Shown: positions 10,105-18,565 of the stretch, piece after piece
Layout of the letters: every line of letters begins with the position of its first letter
Numbering within the stretch: the first letter of the stretch is position 1
Notes under the pieces: model-generated
The model's database searches: none
Told to the model about the DNA's origin: nothing
Seen by the model: the letters and a program-made list of their open reading frames with translations, nothing else
NCBI RefSeq assembly: GCF_015550595.1
Contig: NZ_JADNBB010000009.1
Coordinates: 151,937-215,936, forward strand
Reading direction: 5' to 3'
Source of the DNA: Parabacteroides goldsteinii
GTDB taxonomy: Bacteria; Bacteroidota; Bacteroidia; Bacteroidales; Tannerellaceae
Length of the DNA: 64,000 bases
Translations under genes and position numbers: made by a program

Positions 10105-10684
10105 CCGAACTCACAGGGAACTCAATCTCACCGAAGCCGATCATCGCATTAAACAAACGGATCAGTGAATAACGGGATAAGTCCTGTGGACGGATAGTGC
10201 CCGGAACAATAATTTCCTTCCCCAATAGAGATGCCCGCATCGTTCCTTCCAACAGAGGAACCTCGGGTGTCTCCCATTGCTCTCCATTCCATAATGCAAT
10301 ATTAGCGATCGAGGTATCAGTCAGGAAGCCGTCACGCACGATCAGAATATCATCAGCATCACCTTTCTGTTTAAATAATTCATCCAGTTTTTGACGGTTA
10401 CTGCTTTTATAGGTGTAATCCAATCCATCGGATGTTACAAGTTTCAGACTTGTCACGGGGCGAATCGTGTAAGGCATGTATTCGACTTTTTCCACCTCTT
10501 CCCGATATTCAATCCGGCATTTGGTGCGTTCGGTATACTCTCCCGGCTGAATATAATCAGCCAGATTGATGGGTAAATTACATTCAAATATATCTCTCCG
10601 CGTCCGGTTGAAGCGGTAATTATGGAAGCCCAGATTAACAGCTTTTCCATTCTCTATACGGATTGTTTCAATAAATTGGCACAT
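10097..10684 (-). CDS. pabC: Aminodeoxychorismate lyase-like class IV aminotransferase
   Basis: PLP enzyme of 195 residues, expected to turn 4-amino-4-deoxychorismate into p-aminobenzoate plus pyruvate for folate synthesis. Class IV features: candidate Schiff-base lysine in YKSSNRQKL (about 92), then LTDTSIANIALW and LLEGTMRASLL. Shorter than E. coli PabC (269), as is usual for Bacteroidetes versions. It overlaps pabB by 17 bp, so translation is probably coupled. The neighbouring pabB makes this role more likely than branched-chain or D-amino-acid transamination. Confidence 0.87.
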   Translation of the reverse strand: MCQFIETIRIENGKAVNLGFHNYRFNRTRRDIFECNLPINLADYIQPGEYTERTKCRIEYREEVEKVEYMPYTIRPVTSLKLVTSDGLDYTYKSSNRQKLDELFKQKGDADDILIVRDGFLTDTSIANIALWNGEQWETPEVPLLEGTMRASLLGKEIIVPGTIRPQDLSRYSLIRLFNAMIGFGEIEFPVSSVI

Positions 10685-11654
10685 ATACTTTTTGTTTCAT
10701 TTCATTATACTCACTTTGTAAATCACTTTGGGAAGTAATACCTCCACCGCTTTTGAAAAGCAGTCGGTTCCCTTCCTGTTCCAGAAAACGGATCATCACG
10801 GCACTATCCAGACGGTTTCCGTCGAAATACCCCATTACACCAGTATAAAATCCCCGTTCATACGTTTCAGCTTCCTCAATAATCTCCATCGTCTTTTTCT
10901 TGGGTGCACCGGTAATAGATCCGGCTGGTAGCAGGCAGAACAGAATATCTCCTAAAGTTCCTTTCCAGTCATCCGGCAACTTTCCTCTGATCTCCGAGCT
11001 GACCTGTAATAATCGGCCTTTATTCGTCTGTAGCTCGTCGATGTACCGATATCGCGACACCGTAACTTCTGAAGCAACCTGGCTCAGGTCATTACGGATC
11101 AGATCGACAATCGTTGCATGTTCGGCTTCTTCCTTTTTATCTGCGAGGATTCGTTCACGTGCATTCGGCAGAGACGCATCGATCGTACCTTTCATCGGAT
11201 ACGAATAAATAAAGCCATCCTCTATACGCACGAATATCTCAGGGGAGAAAACGACAAAACGATCTTTCACCCATAGTTTATAAGTGGATCGGGAAAAATA
11301 AAATATTTCCTCCAATGTCAGGTTCGTCCGTACCGGAGTTGCACAAGTCAGATTGACAAGATAAGAATTGCCCGCATGAATATGACCGGATACGGTTTGA
11401 AAAGACCGGGAATAGGTCTCGTAAGAAACCGGTAGGGTTTCCCATTCGAACGGCTTCTCCGGGAACTTTATTCCACCGGTAATTACGTTGGAAAAACCAT
11501 TCAGGTCATACAATAACTCATCCGGATCGATCGATTCCGGTTCCGCAACCCAAACATGTTCCTGCTTATAATCGACGATAAACATAAAAGACCGTCCGGA
11601 TACTCCCAATTGATTCATATACCGGACGGCTTCTTCTTTATTGTAAAATATCAT
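10668..11654 (-). CDS. pabB: Aminodeoxychorismate synthase component I
   Basis: Chorismate-binding enzyme of 328 residues, expected to aminate chorismate to 4-amino-4-deoxychorismate. The catalytic C-terminal half carries the family signatures GTIDASLPNARERILADKKE, HATIVDLIRNDLSQV, and LPAGSITGAPKKKTMEII with YERGFYTGVMGYFD. The N-terminal part is short compared with TrpE, which favours PabB. No PabA-type glutaminase is in the window; it must be elsewhere or ammonia is used. The start codon overlaps the aguB stop by 4 bp (ATGA-type), tying it to the polyamine genes. Confidence 0.9.
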   Translation of the reverse strand: MIFYNKEEAVRYMNQLGVSGRSFMFIVDYKQEHVWVAEPESIDPDELLYDLNGFSNVITGGIKFPEKPFEWETLPVSYETYSRSFQTVSGHIHAGNSYLVNLTCATPVRTNLTLEEIFYFSRSTYKLWVKDRFVVFSPEIFVRIEDGFIYSYPMKGTIDASLPNARERILADKKEEAEHATIVDLIRNDLSQVASEVTVSRYRYIDELQTNKGRLLQVSSEIRGKLPDDWKGTLGDILFCLLPAGSITGAPKKKTMEIIEEAETYERGFYTGVMGYFDGNRLDSAVMIRFLEQEGNRLLFKSGGGITSQSDLQSEYNEMKQKVYVPIY

Positions 11655-12526
11655 ATCAAAAATCGCTCAGTCAATCCGCCGAAAGCATCGATACGACGGT
11701 CACGGAAGAACGGCCACCAACGACGCACATTCTCACTCCGTGCTTTGTCGATCTCCACAACACGTACTTCCTCATGGTCGTTCGGGAACTCAGCCAGGAG
11801 CTCTCCCTGCGGACCGGCCACAAAACTGTTTCCCCAGAACTGGATACCGTTTGTCTGCCCCGAAGGGTCCGTCTCATGTCCCGTACGGTTCACGGTGATC
11901 ACCGGAAGACCATTTGCCACCGCATGCCCGCGTTGTATCGTAACCCAGGCATCCAGCTGACGTTTCTTTTCTTCCGCCGTATCACTGCTTTCCCAACCGA
12001 TAGCGGTCGGATAAATCAACAATTCGGCTCCTTTCATCGCCATCAAGCGGGCTGCTTCCGGATACCACTGGTCCCAGCAAACCAGCACTCCGAGCTTTCC
12101 GACGGAAGTCTCTATCGGTTCGAATCCCAGGTCACCGGGAGTGAAATAAAATTTCTCGTAATATGCCGGATCATCCGGTATATGCATTTTCCGGTATTTT
12201 CCGGCAATCGTTCCGTCTTTCTCTAATACGACAGCTGTATTATGATACAATCCCGGAGCACGTTTTTCAAAGAGGGAAAGCACCAACACGATCCCCAGTT
12301 CTTTAGCCAACGCACCGAACTCTTCCGTGGATGGTCCCGGAATTGTTTCAGCCTGGTCGAATACCTGTGTGTCCTCCGTCTGGCAGAAATACAGGCCGTT
12401 ATGCAATTCCTGCAACACAACCAACTCCGCTCCTTCTTCGGCACAAAGACGGATATTACTTTTCAGTTTCTTTATATTATCTAACCGGTCACAGGTGTTC
12501 GCCTGTTGGATTAATCCTATCTTCAT
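11651..12526 (-). CDS. aguB: N-carbamoylputrescine amidase (carbon-nitrogen hydrolase)
   Basis: Nitrilase-superfamily enzyme of 291 residues that hydrolyses N-carbamoylputrescine to putrescine, ammonia and CO2. Catalytic triad visible: Glu40 (VVLQELHNGLYF), Lys113 (KYRKMHIPDD) and Cys150 (GVLVCWDQWYPEAARL). The LQELHNGLYF stretch is characteristic of the AguB subgroup. It lies 14 bp downstream of agmatine deiminase, and the two catalyse successive steps from agmatine to putrescine, so the assignment is strong. Confidence 0.94.
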   Translation of the reverse strand: MKIGLIQQANTCDRLDNIKKLKSNIRLCAEEGAELVVLQELHNGLYFCQTEDTQVFDQAETIPGPSTEEFGALAKELGIVLVLSLFEKRAPGLYHNTAVVLEKDGTIAGKYRKMHIPDDPAYYEKFYFTPGDLGFEPIETSVGKLGVLVCWDQWYPEAARLMAMKGAELLIYPTAIGWESSDTAEEKKRQLDAWVTIQRGHAVANGLPVITVNRTGHETDPSGQTNGIQFWGNSFVAGPQGELLAEFPNDHEEVRVVEIDKARSENVRRWWPFFRDRRIDAFGGLTERFLI

Positions 12527-12540
12527 CTAATTCTCTATTT

Positions 12541-13569
12541 TCAATTAACAAACTCTTTCGGATACTGCATCGTCACGCAATGCAATGAACCATGTTGCTT
12601 AATTAACGGTAAACAATTAATACCTACAATCTCTCTGTCCGGAAACGCCGTCTGCAAAGCAGCTTTCGCAACCTCATCTTTCGGTGAATTATAAAAAGGA
12701 ACAAGTACCGCCCCGTTTATAATAAGGAAATTTGCATAGGTAGCCGGCAAACGTTCGCCCTCCCATTCCACTTTATCGGCCATAGGCAAAGCGATCAGCC
12801 GGTAGGGTTCGCCATTCTCCTGCGTAAACTCTTTCAGCTCTTCCTCCATCTCCTGCAATTCGGCATAATGCTCATCTTCTTCATCCGTACACTGTACATA
12901 AGCGATCGTATCTTCACTACAGAAACGAGCCAATGTATCGACATGGCTATCGGTATCGTCACCGGCCAGATAACCGCTCTCTATCCACAAAATACGGTTC
13001 AGGCCGAATACCTGTTTCAGATAATTTTCCAGCTCTTCCTGCTGAAGATATTCATTCCTGTTCACGGAAGAAAGACATTCGACCGTAGTCAGCAAAGTTC
13101 CCTTGCCATCCGATTCGATACTACCGCCTTCCAACACGAACGGTTGCATATTGACAGGGATCACCTCCTCTGCAAAAGTTTTGCCATGGAACAACTTCCG
13201 CGTGATCAGATTATCAAAGTTGGCGGCAAACTTCATACCCCAACCGTTGAATACAAAATCGTATACAACCGGAGTTCCTTCCTCGAAGACGGAAATACCT
13301 CCGTGGTCGCGTGCCCAGGTATCGTTTGTCTCCATTTCGCGGAAAAGAATACGGCTGTAATCCACTTCTCCCAACTGAGAGCGTACCACCGATTCATCCG
13401 GACAAACAATCAATAGCTTCTCCCGCTTGATCACCTCTTTGGCAATCTCCACAAAACAAGGTACCACCTCGTCGAGTATCGGCGCCCAATCCGTCCCTTC
13501 ATGCGGCCAGGTTAGCTGAACCGCACTCTGCGGATACCATTCAGCCGGTAATATCGTTTTATTTTCCAT
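12541..13569 (-). CDS. aguA: Agmatine deiminase
   Basis: Agmatine iminohydrolase converting agmatine to N-carbamoylputrescine. I prefer the Met at 13569 (MENKTILPAEWYPQSAVQLT; 342 residues) over an in-frame Met seven codons upstream, because family homology starts there. Motifs: WARDHGGISVFE, LEGGSIESDGKGTLLTT, GYLAGDDTDSHVDTLARF, and the catalytic cysteine in GSLHCVTMQYP (Cys331). Guanidino-group-modifying enzyme fold. First gene of the aguA-aguB-pabB-pabC cluster. Confidence 0.95.
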   Translation of the reverse strand: MENKTILPAEWYPQSAVQLTWPHEGTDWAPILDEVVPCFVEIAKEVIKREKLLIVCPDESVVRSQLGEVDYSRILFREMETNDTWARDHGGISVFEEGTPVVYDFVFNGWGMKFAANFDNLITRKLFHGKTFAEEVIPVNMQPFVLEGGSIESDGKGTLLTTVECLSSVNRNEYLQQEELENYLKQVFGLNRILWIESGYLAGDDTDSHVDTLARFCSEDTIAYVQCTDEEDEHYAELQEMEEELKEFTQENGEPYRLIALPMADKVEWEGERLPATYANFLIINGAVLVPFYNSPKDEVAKAALQTAFPDREIVGINCLPLIKQHGSLHCVTMQYPKEFVN

Positions 13570-13812
13570 GTTTGCTTGTTTTATTTTCAAACCATTAACA
13601 AAAATATCATTCCCCTTCTATAATAACTTTAAGCCTTTCCGGATCTGATTGATATTTATTTTCTTTCAAATATTTCAATGCTTTCTTTATTGTATGACTT
13701 TTATTATACTGTAGATGCAAAGGTAATAATATTTAGAAAATCTTCTCCATTTATTTGGAATCTTCAGAATCCTCATTAACTTTGCCCCACAAAGTACTTT
13801 TTACCGTAGCAT
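13570..13812. promoter_or_regulatory. Divergent promoters for aguA and the CreD-linked unit, with an operator-like palindrome
   Basis: Plus strand: TTTG at 13754-13757, 19 bp, TAACTTTG at 13777-13784, an excellent Bacteroidetes promoter for the gene at 13813. Four bases after the -7 element, 13789-13801 reads ACAAAGTACTTTT, which contains the palindrome AAAGTACTTT. The same 13-mer lies at the same spacing upstream of creD (14749-14761). It is a candidate operator for the winged-helix regulator encoded between them. Minus strand: a -7-like TACCTTTG at 13718-13725 may serve aguA, but lacks a good -33. Confidence 0.65.
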
Positions 13813-14436
13813 ATGAACAAACAAGTAGAAGACATAAAAGCTATTCGCGAGATGATGGAAAGATCATCCAAGTTCCTTTCGTTAAGCGGTTTGTCCGGTA
13901 TATCGGCCGGAGTTATAGCGATTATCGGGGCAGCACTCGCCTACTTCCATATTCTGAGAGAACCGGCAAATGCCGACTTCAATACGACACACGAAGCGAT
14001 GTTCCGCGAGATCACTTTGTTGATCACGGATGCTGCGGCCGTCTTGCTCTTTTCTATTTGTTTCGGAATCTACTTCTCCTGGAGAAAATCTGTAAAGAAT
14101 AACCTGATGCCCTCCAAAAGCCTGATAAAAAGAACACTTTACAGCCTTGGTATCCCCCTTGTTACCGGAGGGATCTTTGCTCTTATTTTCTTGTTGCGTG
14201 GCGACCTGGCAATGGCTATCACCATGACACTGACTTTTTATGGTTTGGCATTAATCAATGTTTCCAAATATACCCTTGATGAAGTCCACTATCTGGGTCT
14301 GACAGAAATCGTATTGGGTATCATCGCCGCTTTGTTTCCCGACTGGAGCCTCCTGCTCTGGACTATTGGATTCGGAGCCTGCCATATCATTTACGGAACA
14401 GCTATGTACGTCAAATATGACTTGAAGAAAGCATGA
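13813..14436 (+). CDS. Multi-pass membrane protein linked to regulator and CreD
   Basis: 207-residue inner-membrane protein of unknown function. A short charged N-terminus (MNKQVEDIKAIREMMERSSK) is followed by five or six hydrophobic segments, at about 22-48, 70-95, 112-130, 137-153, 165-180 and 183-200. It overlaps the downstream winged-helix regulator by 4 bp (ATGA), so the pair is translated together, and the regulator is followed by creD. In Bacteroidetes similar membrane protein/regulator/CreD groups occur; a role in envelope stress or signal sensing is inference only. Confidence 0.7.
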   Translation: MNKQVEDIKAIREMMERSSKFLSLSGLSGISAGVIAIIGAALAYFHILREPANADFNTTHEAMFREITLLITDAAAVLLFSICFGIYFSWRKSVKNNLMPSKSLIKRTLYSLGIPLVTGGIFALIFLLRGDLAMAITMTLTFYGLALINVSKYTLDEVHYLGLTEIVLGIIAALFPDWSLLLWTIGFGACHIIYGTAMYVKYDLKKA

Positions 14437-14723
14437 AAAACATACTGTCCAAATTAAACAAAGCTTTCGAAAGCCGGATTCGACTGGGTATCATGTCTAT
14501 CCTGTCGGTAAACGAATCAGCCGACTTCAACACCATGAAGCAACTGATGGAATTGACCGACGGAAACCTGGCCAGCCACTTGAAAGCCTTGGAGAACATC
14601 GGATACATCCAGTCCTCCAAGCAATTCATCGGCAGGAAACCTAACACACAATATATGATTACCGAAGAAGGCAGAAAATGCTTCCGAGAACACCTGGACG
14701 CATTGGAAGAACTCATCAAATAA
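14433..14723 (+). CDS. Winged-helix transcriptional regulator (MarR/ArsR-like, PF13601-type)
   Basis: 96-residue single-domain winged-helix DNA-binding protein. Helix-turn-helix: SADFNTMKQLMELTDGNLAS, then HLKALENIGYIQSSKQFIGR as recognition helix and wing (GRKPNTQYMITEEGRKCF). This pattern matches the small regulators that precede CreD in Bacteroidetes. No metal-binding cysteines, so a metal sensor is unlikely. The repeated ACAAAGTACTTTT sites at its own operon promoter and at creD are its most obvious candidate targets, which would make it autoregulated. Confidence 0.85.
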   Translation: MKNILSKLNKAFESRIRLGIMSILSVNESADFNTMKQLMELTDGNLASHLKALENIGYIQSSKQFIGRKPNTQYMITEEGRKCFREHLDALEELIK

Positions 14724-14736
14724 TTTTTTTACCCAT

Positions 14737-14761
14737 TTACTTTGAAATACAAAGTACTTTT
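14737..14761 (+). promoter_or_regulatory. creD promoter with second copy of the operator-like 13-mer
   Basis: TTACTTTG at 14737-14744 (one base off the TAnnTTTG consensus) is followed four bases later by ACAAAGTACTTTT at 14749-14761, the same sequence at the same spacing as upstream of 13813. No good -33 element is visible, which would fit a regulated promoter. The arrangement also shows that creD must start downstream, at 14787. Confidence 0.55.
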
Positions 14762-14786
14762 AAACTACAATAAACAGGTTAAGATT

Positions 14787-16151
14787 ATGGAAACAACAAT
14801 CAAAAAAGCAGCAAAAATCAATCAGTCCATTACATTTAAAGCACTGATTATCGGCTTTCTGACCCTTATCCTACTAATCCCGGGAATAATGATCCAGGAT
14901 CTGATACGGGAACGGCAAGACAGAAGTGTTGAAACGATCGAAAAGATCAATGCCAAATGGAGTAATGCCCAAACCATCTGCGGTCCTATACTCTCTATCC
15001 CCTACACGACCACGCATGAAGGTTCTAACAATAAAACAATGCTTCAGGAGCACATCCTCAATATAACTCCTGAAAATTTGAATATCAATACCCAATTATA
15101 CCCGGAAGAAAGATATTACGGAATCTATAAAACGATCCTTTACAAAAGTGAATTAGACATATCCGGAAATTTTGAAAAGATCAATTTCCAAAAGATCGAT
15201 AATAATACCATACATTGGGATCAGGCCTTCCTTACAATCGGCGTTTCCGACTTAAGAGGTATCACGGATAATATCGACTTTACTTTCGACAACAAACAAT
15301 ATCCGGTCGAAGCAGCCGGTAACAATGACAGATTAATGGGAAAAGTATTGGTCATCAGCTTAAATAATCCCGACTCTCTGTTGACTGGTCATGCATTAAA
15401 TTTCAATTGCAAACTGAAGCTAAACGGAAGTAGCAATATAAATTTCATCCCCATAGGTAAAACGTCCAAAGTTCATGTAGCAGGTACCTGGAAATCACCA
15501 GGCTTTATCGGTAACTTCAGTCCCGAACATACTATTACCGAAAATGGTTTCGACGCAAACTGGAGCATCCTTCGCTTCAACCGCAGCATACCTGAAACAT
15601 GGATCGATAATCAGGCCGAAACATTCGAAGACAGCTCTTTCGGCGTCAACCTGATCGACCCGGTAAACCATTACCAACAAAACATGCGTTCGGCAAAATA
15701 CGCATTCATGTTCATCGCACTGACATTCGTCGTCTTTTTCTTTGTCGAAATACTGACAAAAAAACGCATCCATCCCATCCAGTATTTGCTGGTCGGCATC
15801 GCCTTGATTCTGTTCTACAGTCTGCTTTTATCGATCTCCGAACAAATCAATTTCGGCATTGCCTACCTGATTGCCAGTATGGCCACCATTGGACTGATAA
15901 CGGTTTACGCCCATAGCATCTTTAAAAACAAGATGCAAACCGGAGCACTTGCTGCTATGTTATGTACACTCTACATTTTCCTTTATGTCGTTCTGCAACT
16001 GGAAGATGTCGCACTACTGATAGGAAGTATCGGATTATTTATTATCCTAGCCATAATTATGTTCTTCTCCCGCAAGATCAACTGGTATAAGCAGGAAGAA
16101 ACGGAAGAAAACCTTATAAACGATATCCATATGATAACCCCAGATAAATAA
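14787..16151 (+). CDS. creD: CreD/Cet-family inner membrane protein
   Basis: Membrane protein of 454 residues from METTIKKAAK; an earlier in-frame Met at 14742 lies inside the promoter and is rejected. CreD layout: one N-terminal membrane helix (about 17-39), a large periplasmic domain (about 40-305), then five or six membrane helices to the C-terminus, with the usual RSAKYAFMFIALTFVVFFF and KRIHPIQYLLVGIALILFYS at the start of the cluster. In Enterobacteria CreD is the envelope-protecting output of CreBC; here control is probably by the adjacent winged-helix protein. Exact biochemical role is unknown. Confidence 0.92.
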   Translation: METTIKKAAKINQSITFKALIIGFLTLILLIPGIMIQDLIRERQDRSVETIEKINAKWSNAQTICGPILSIPYTTTHEGSNNKTMLQEHILNITPENLNINTQLYPEERYYGIYKTILYKSELDISGNFEKINFQKIDNNTIHWDQAFLTIGVSDLRGITDNIDFTFDNKQYPVEAAGNNDRLMGKVLVISLNNPDSLLTGHALNFNCKLKLNGSSNINFIPIGKTSKVHVAGTWKSPGFIGNFSPEHTITENGFDANWSILRFNRSIPETWIDNQAETFEDSSFGVNLIDPVNHYQQNMRSAKYAFMFIALTFVVFFFVEILTKKRIHPIQYLLVGIALILFYSLLLSISEQINFGIAYLIASMATIGLITVYAHSIFKNKMQTGALAAMLCTLYIFLYVVLQLEDVALLIGSIGLFIILAIIMFFSRKINWYKQEETEENLINDIHMITPDK

Positions 16152-16171
16152 CTTAACAAATTATAAACAGT

Positions 16172-16218
16172 AAAAATCCCAGGTTCCGATTTCAACATCA
16201 ATCAACCCGGGATTTTTT
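16172..16218. terminator. Terminator between creD and the lipoprotein gene
   Basis: AAAAATCCC-A-GGTT at 16172-16185 pairs with AACC-C-GGGATTTTT at 16204-16217 (one internal mismatch), ending in a run of six T on the plus strand. The A-run before the left arm lets it also act for the convergent gene on the minus strand. Confidence 0.8.
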
Positions 16219-16256
16219 ATTCAATCAATCTTTGATTATTTTTTTATTTAAGCTTG

Positions 16257-17513
16257 CTACTTCCCGCTCCCTCCCGAATGCTGGTAGCAGGAATTATTCG
16301 TATAATTCTCCTTCATTCCGGTATACTTCACCACCTCTACCGCCAGGTTCTTCGGCTGATCCAGATAAAACACATCCAATACATAAGTCATGCGTGTCAT
16401 CTTGGCCAGGTTCTCATAATGAAGAACAGAGTTACCACTCACACTGATTTGCGACAAATTAACCTGTATATCATAAACACCCGGTGCACTGCCCTGCATC
16501 GATGTAAGCTGTTCTGTCAATACAACCGCCAAGGCTGCTTTATCGTTTTCAGAAACTCCCGGAAGCGACGAGCTTATTAACTGATCCAAATCCGTAGTAA
16601 TCTCCCAACCACAACGTTGGCTGATAGTCAGATCCACCCCTTTTATCGCCTCCGGATTACCACAGTTGTCGAGTGTCAACTCACCGTTTACATGATCAGA
16701 CACCTCTTCTACACCATTTTTAATTTTATAAGGAATACGCATCGAATAGGTCGAAAATATAGAAATATCTGTTACATACGCATTACGGGACTCATCATAA
16801 ACAATCTCATTCTCCAGCTTTTCCCAATTATTTCCTAAGCTTTTCTTATACAATACCATATCTTTCAAGCGGATCGAATTGGAAGTTAGCTTATTTACAC
16901 GCAGTTTACCGGTATGAAGCAATGGAGTCTCTGCAGGACTAAGCATAACAGAGGCATAGGCACTCCCGTCAATTACTTCTTCTGCCGAAGAAGTAGAACG
17001 GAATATAGAAGGTACATCCTTTATCACCGTCAGGGAAACATTCGTTTTCTCTGCCAGAGAACGCATAATATGCAGGACTGCACGCCCGGTAGGATCGGAA
17101 ATCTCGATCTCCTCATCCGGATTAACCGTGACCGGTTCACTCATCCGCGTCATGTCGACCGAAACGGTCAGACTGCTACGGTTAGGCGAATCCTGAGGAA
17201 AAGAGACAACTGTTACCACATCCACAAACCCATCCCTCTTGAAACGAAGCGGATAATTACCTTTCTTATTTAGCTTTAACTGATAACAGCCATCCGAACC
17301 TGTACGTACTTTCATACCATTATCCCCCAAAGAGACTTCTACGCCATCCAGCGAAGCCAACTGGTGGGTAACCTTACCTACGACGAAATAAGCCTCTTCA
17401 CCAAACGGATCATCTACTATTTCCACTTCCGGTTCATTCGATACACACGACACCCATATCATACTACTCAAACCAGTAAGCAGTATAATCACTAATAAGA
17501 TTAATTTTTTCAT
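16257..17513 (-). CDS. Hypothetical lipoprotein with carboxypeptidase-regulatory-like domain
   Basis: 418-residue predicted lipoprotein (signal MKKLILLVIILLTGLSSMIW with lipobox WVSC). After an acidic linker comes a carboxypeptidase-regulatory-like beta-sandwich (about 45-115: VVGKVTHQLASLDGVEVSLG, then GSDGCYQLKLNKKGNYPLRF). The rest (about 120-418) has mixed beta-rich text and no motif that I recognise. Probably surface- or periplasm-exposed and possibly a glycan-binding or structural lipoprotein, but this is not shown. It is 63 bp from the last gene of the polysaccharide locus on the same strand and may be read through from it. Confidence 0.7.
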   Translation of the reverse strand: MKKLILLVIILLTGLSSMIWVSCVSNEPEVEIVDDPFGEEAYFVVGKVTHQLASLDGVEVSLGDNGMKVRTGSDGCYQLKLNKKGNYPLRFKRDGFVDVVTVVSFPQDSPNRSSLTVSVDMTRMSEPVTVNPDEEIEISDPTGRAVLHIMRSLAEKTNVSLTVIKDVPSIFRSTSSAEEVIDGSAYASVMLSPAETPLLHTGKLRVNKLTSNSIRLKDMVLYKKSLGNNWEKLENEIVYDESRNAYVTDISIFSTYSMRIPYKIKNGVEEVSDHVNGELTLDNCGNPEAIKGVDLTISQRCGWEITTDLDQLISSSLPGVSENDKAALAVVLTEQLTSMQGSAPGVYDIQVNLSQISVSGNSVLHYENLAKMTRMTYVLDVFYLDQPKNLAVEVVKYTGMKENYTNNSCYQHSGGSGK

Positions 17514-17575
17514 ACCAATTCTATTTTATCATTTCCTTAATAAATTGTTTTCGATATTTCACAAATGAGTCTTAA

Positions 17576-18565
17576 TCAGATCTTATCTAATTTATATTTC
17601 CTCACGATTGATATCAGATTCAATCTGTCAAACACCTTCAATGCTGCACATGTAAAATCCGGCAGATGAATATATGCTGCCAACAAAAAATAATACAATT
17701 TTCCATAGTGGAATATAACAGACCTCGCTTCCCTTTTACTCCAGATATGATTCATGATAATCGGCCTTATCTCTTGTCTCCTGTTTTTTATGAAATAAAG
17801 CAAGTTACTGCGAAAAATATAATATACCGTGAATTTCATTTTCCTGTCATAATCCAGTTCATTAACCAATCCTAATACAGAATCCATCATCTGTAAATTA
17901 AGAAATTCACTCCTGTTCTTGTCTGTTGAACAGGTGACAGATTTAGCATGTCTGACATAATAATATACGCAATATTGAATCCCCTTCGCTCTCTTTACAT
18001 TGGGTACAATCTGCATATTCTGATACAAATCTTCTCCCATAGCAATCGGTTTTACAATAAAATCATTACACAACGACCTTCTTATCAATCTCCCGCATAC
18101 ATTCCACCCACATTGAAGTAAAGAATAGAAAAATTCATCATCAGACAACAAAGATTCCGTATTTTCTAATTTCTGATACTTCATTCGACCTCCTTCTACA
18201 ACACAGAGTCCGCCGATAACATAATCAAGCCTGTCATTTTGGGCAATATTATAAAGTTTCTCCAATGCATCTTCCGGCAGATAATCATCCCCGTCCAAAT
18301 AAAAAATATATTCACCTTGTGCTGTATTCCATCCTTTCAGGCGGGATAAAAATACCCCTTCATTCTCTTTCGATATAATGACTATCCGCTCATCCGATCC
18401 GGCATATTTTTCAATAATTAAACCGGAACTATCCGTAGAGCCATCATTTACGATAATAATTTCAATATCCCGAAACGTTTGGTTGATACAAGACTCAATA
18501 CATTTCTCTAAAAACTCACTTACATTATACACAGGTATAATAACTGATATCTTAGATTTCATCAT
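17576..18565 (-). CDS. GT2 glycosyltransferase
   Basis: 329-residue family 2 transferase. The GT-A start is classical: KISVIIPVYNVSEFLEKCIE, DIEIIIVNDGSTDSS, then the metal-binding DGDD in FYLDGDDYLPEDAL (about 97). The C-terminal third is basic and hydrophobic, typical for membrane-associated capsule transferases. Donor and acceptor cannot be read from sequence. Last gene of the locus; it overlaps the upstream YjbH-like gene by 4 bp. A 7-bp stem (CCTGTTC/GAACAGG, 17922-17944) lies in the coding sequence. Confidence 0.88.
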   Translation of the reverse strand: MMKSKISVIIPVYNVSEFLEKCIESCINQTFRDIEIIIVNDGSTDSSGLIIEKYAGSDERIVIISKENEGVFLSRLKGWNTAQGEYIFYLDGDDYLPEDALEKLYNIAQNDRLDYVIGGLCVVEGGRMKYQKLENTESLLSDDEFFYSLLQCGWNVCGRLIRRSLCNDFIVKPIAMGEDLYQNMQIVPNVKRAKGIQYCVYYYVRHAKSVTCSTDKNRSEFLNLQMMDSVLGLVNELDYDRKMKFTVYYIFRSNLLYFIKNRRQEIRPIIMNHIWSKREARSVIFHYGKLYYFLLAAYIHLPDFTCAALKVFDRLNLISIVRKYKLDKI

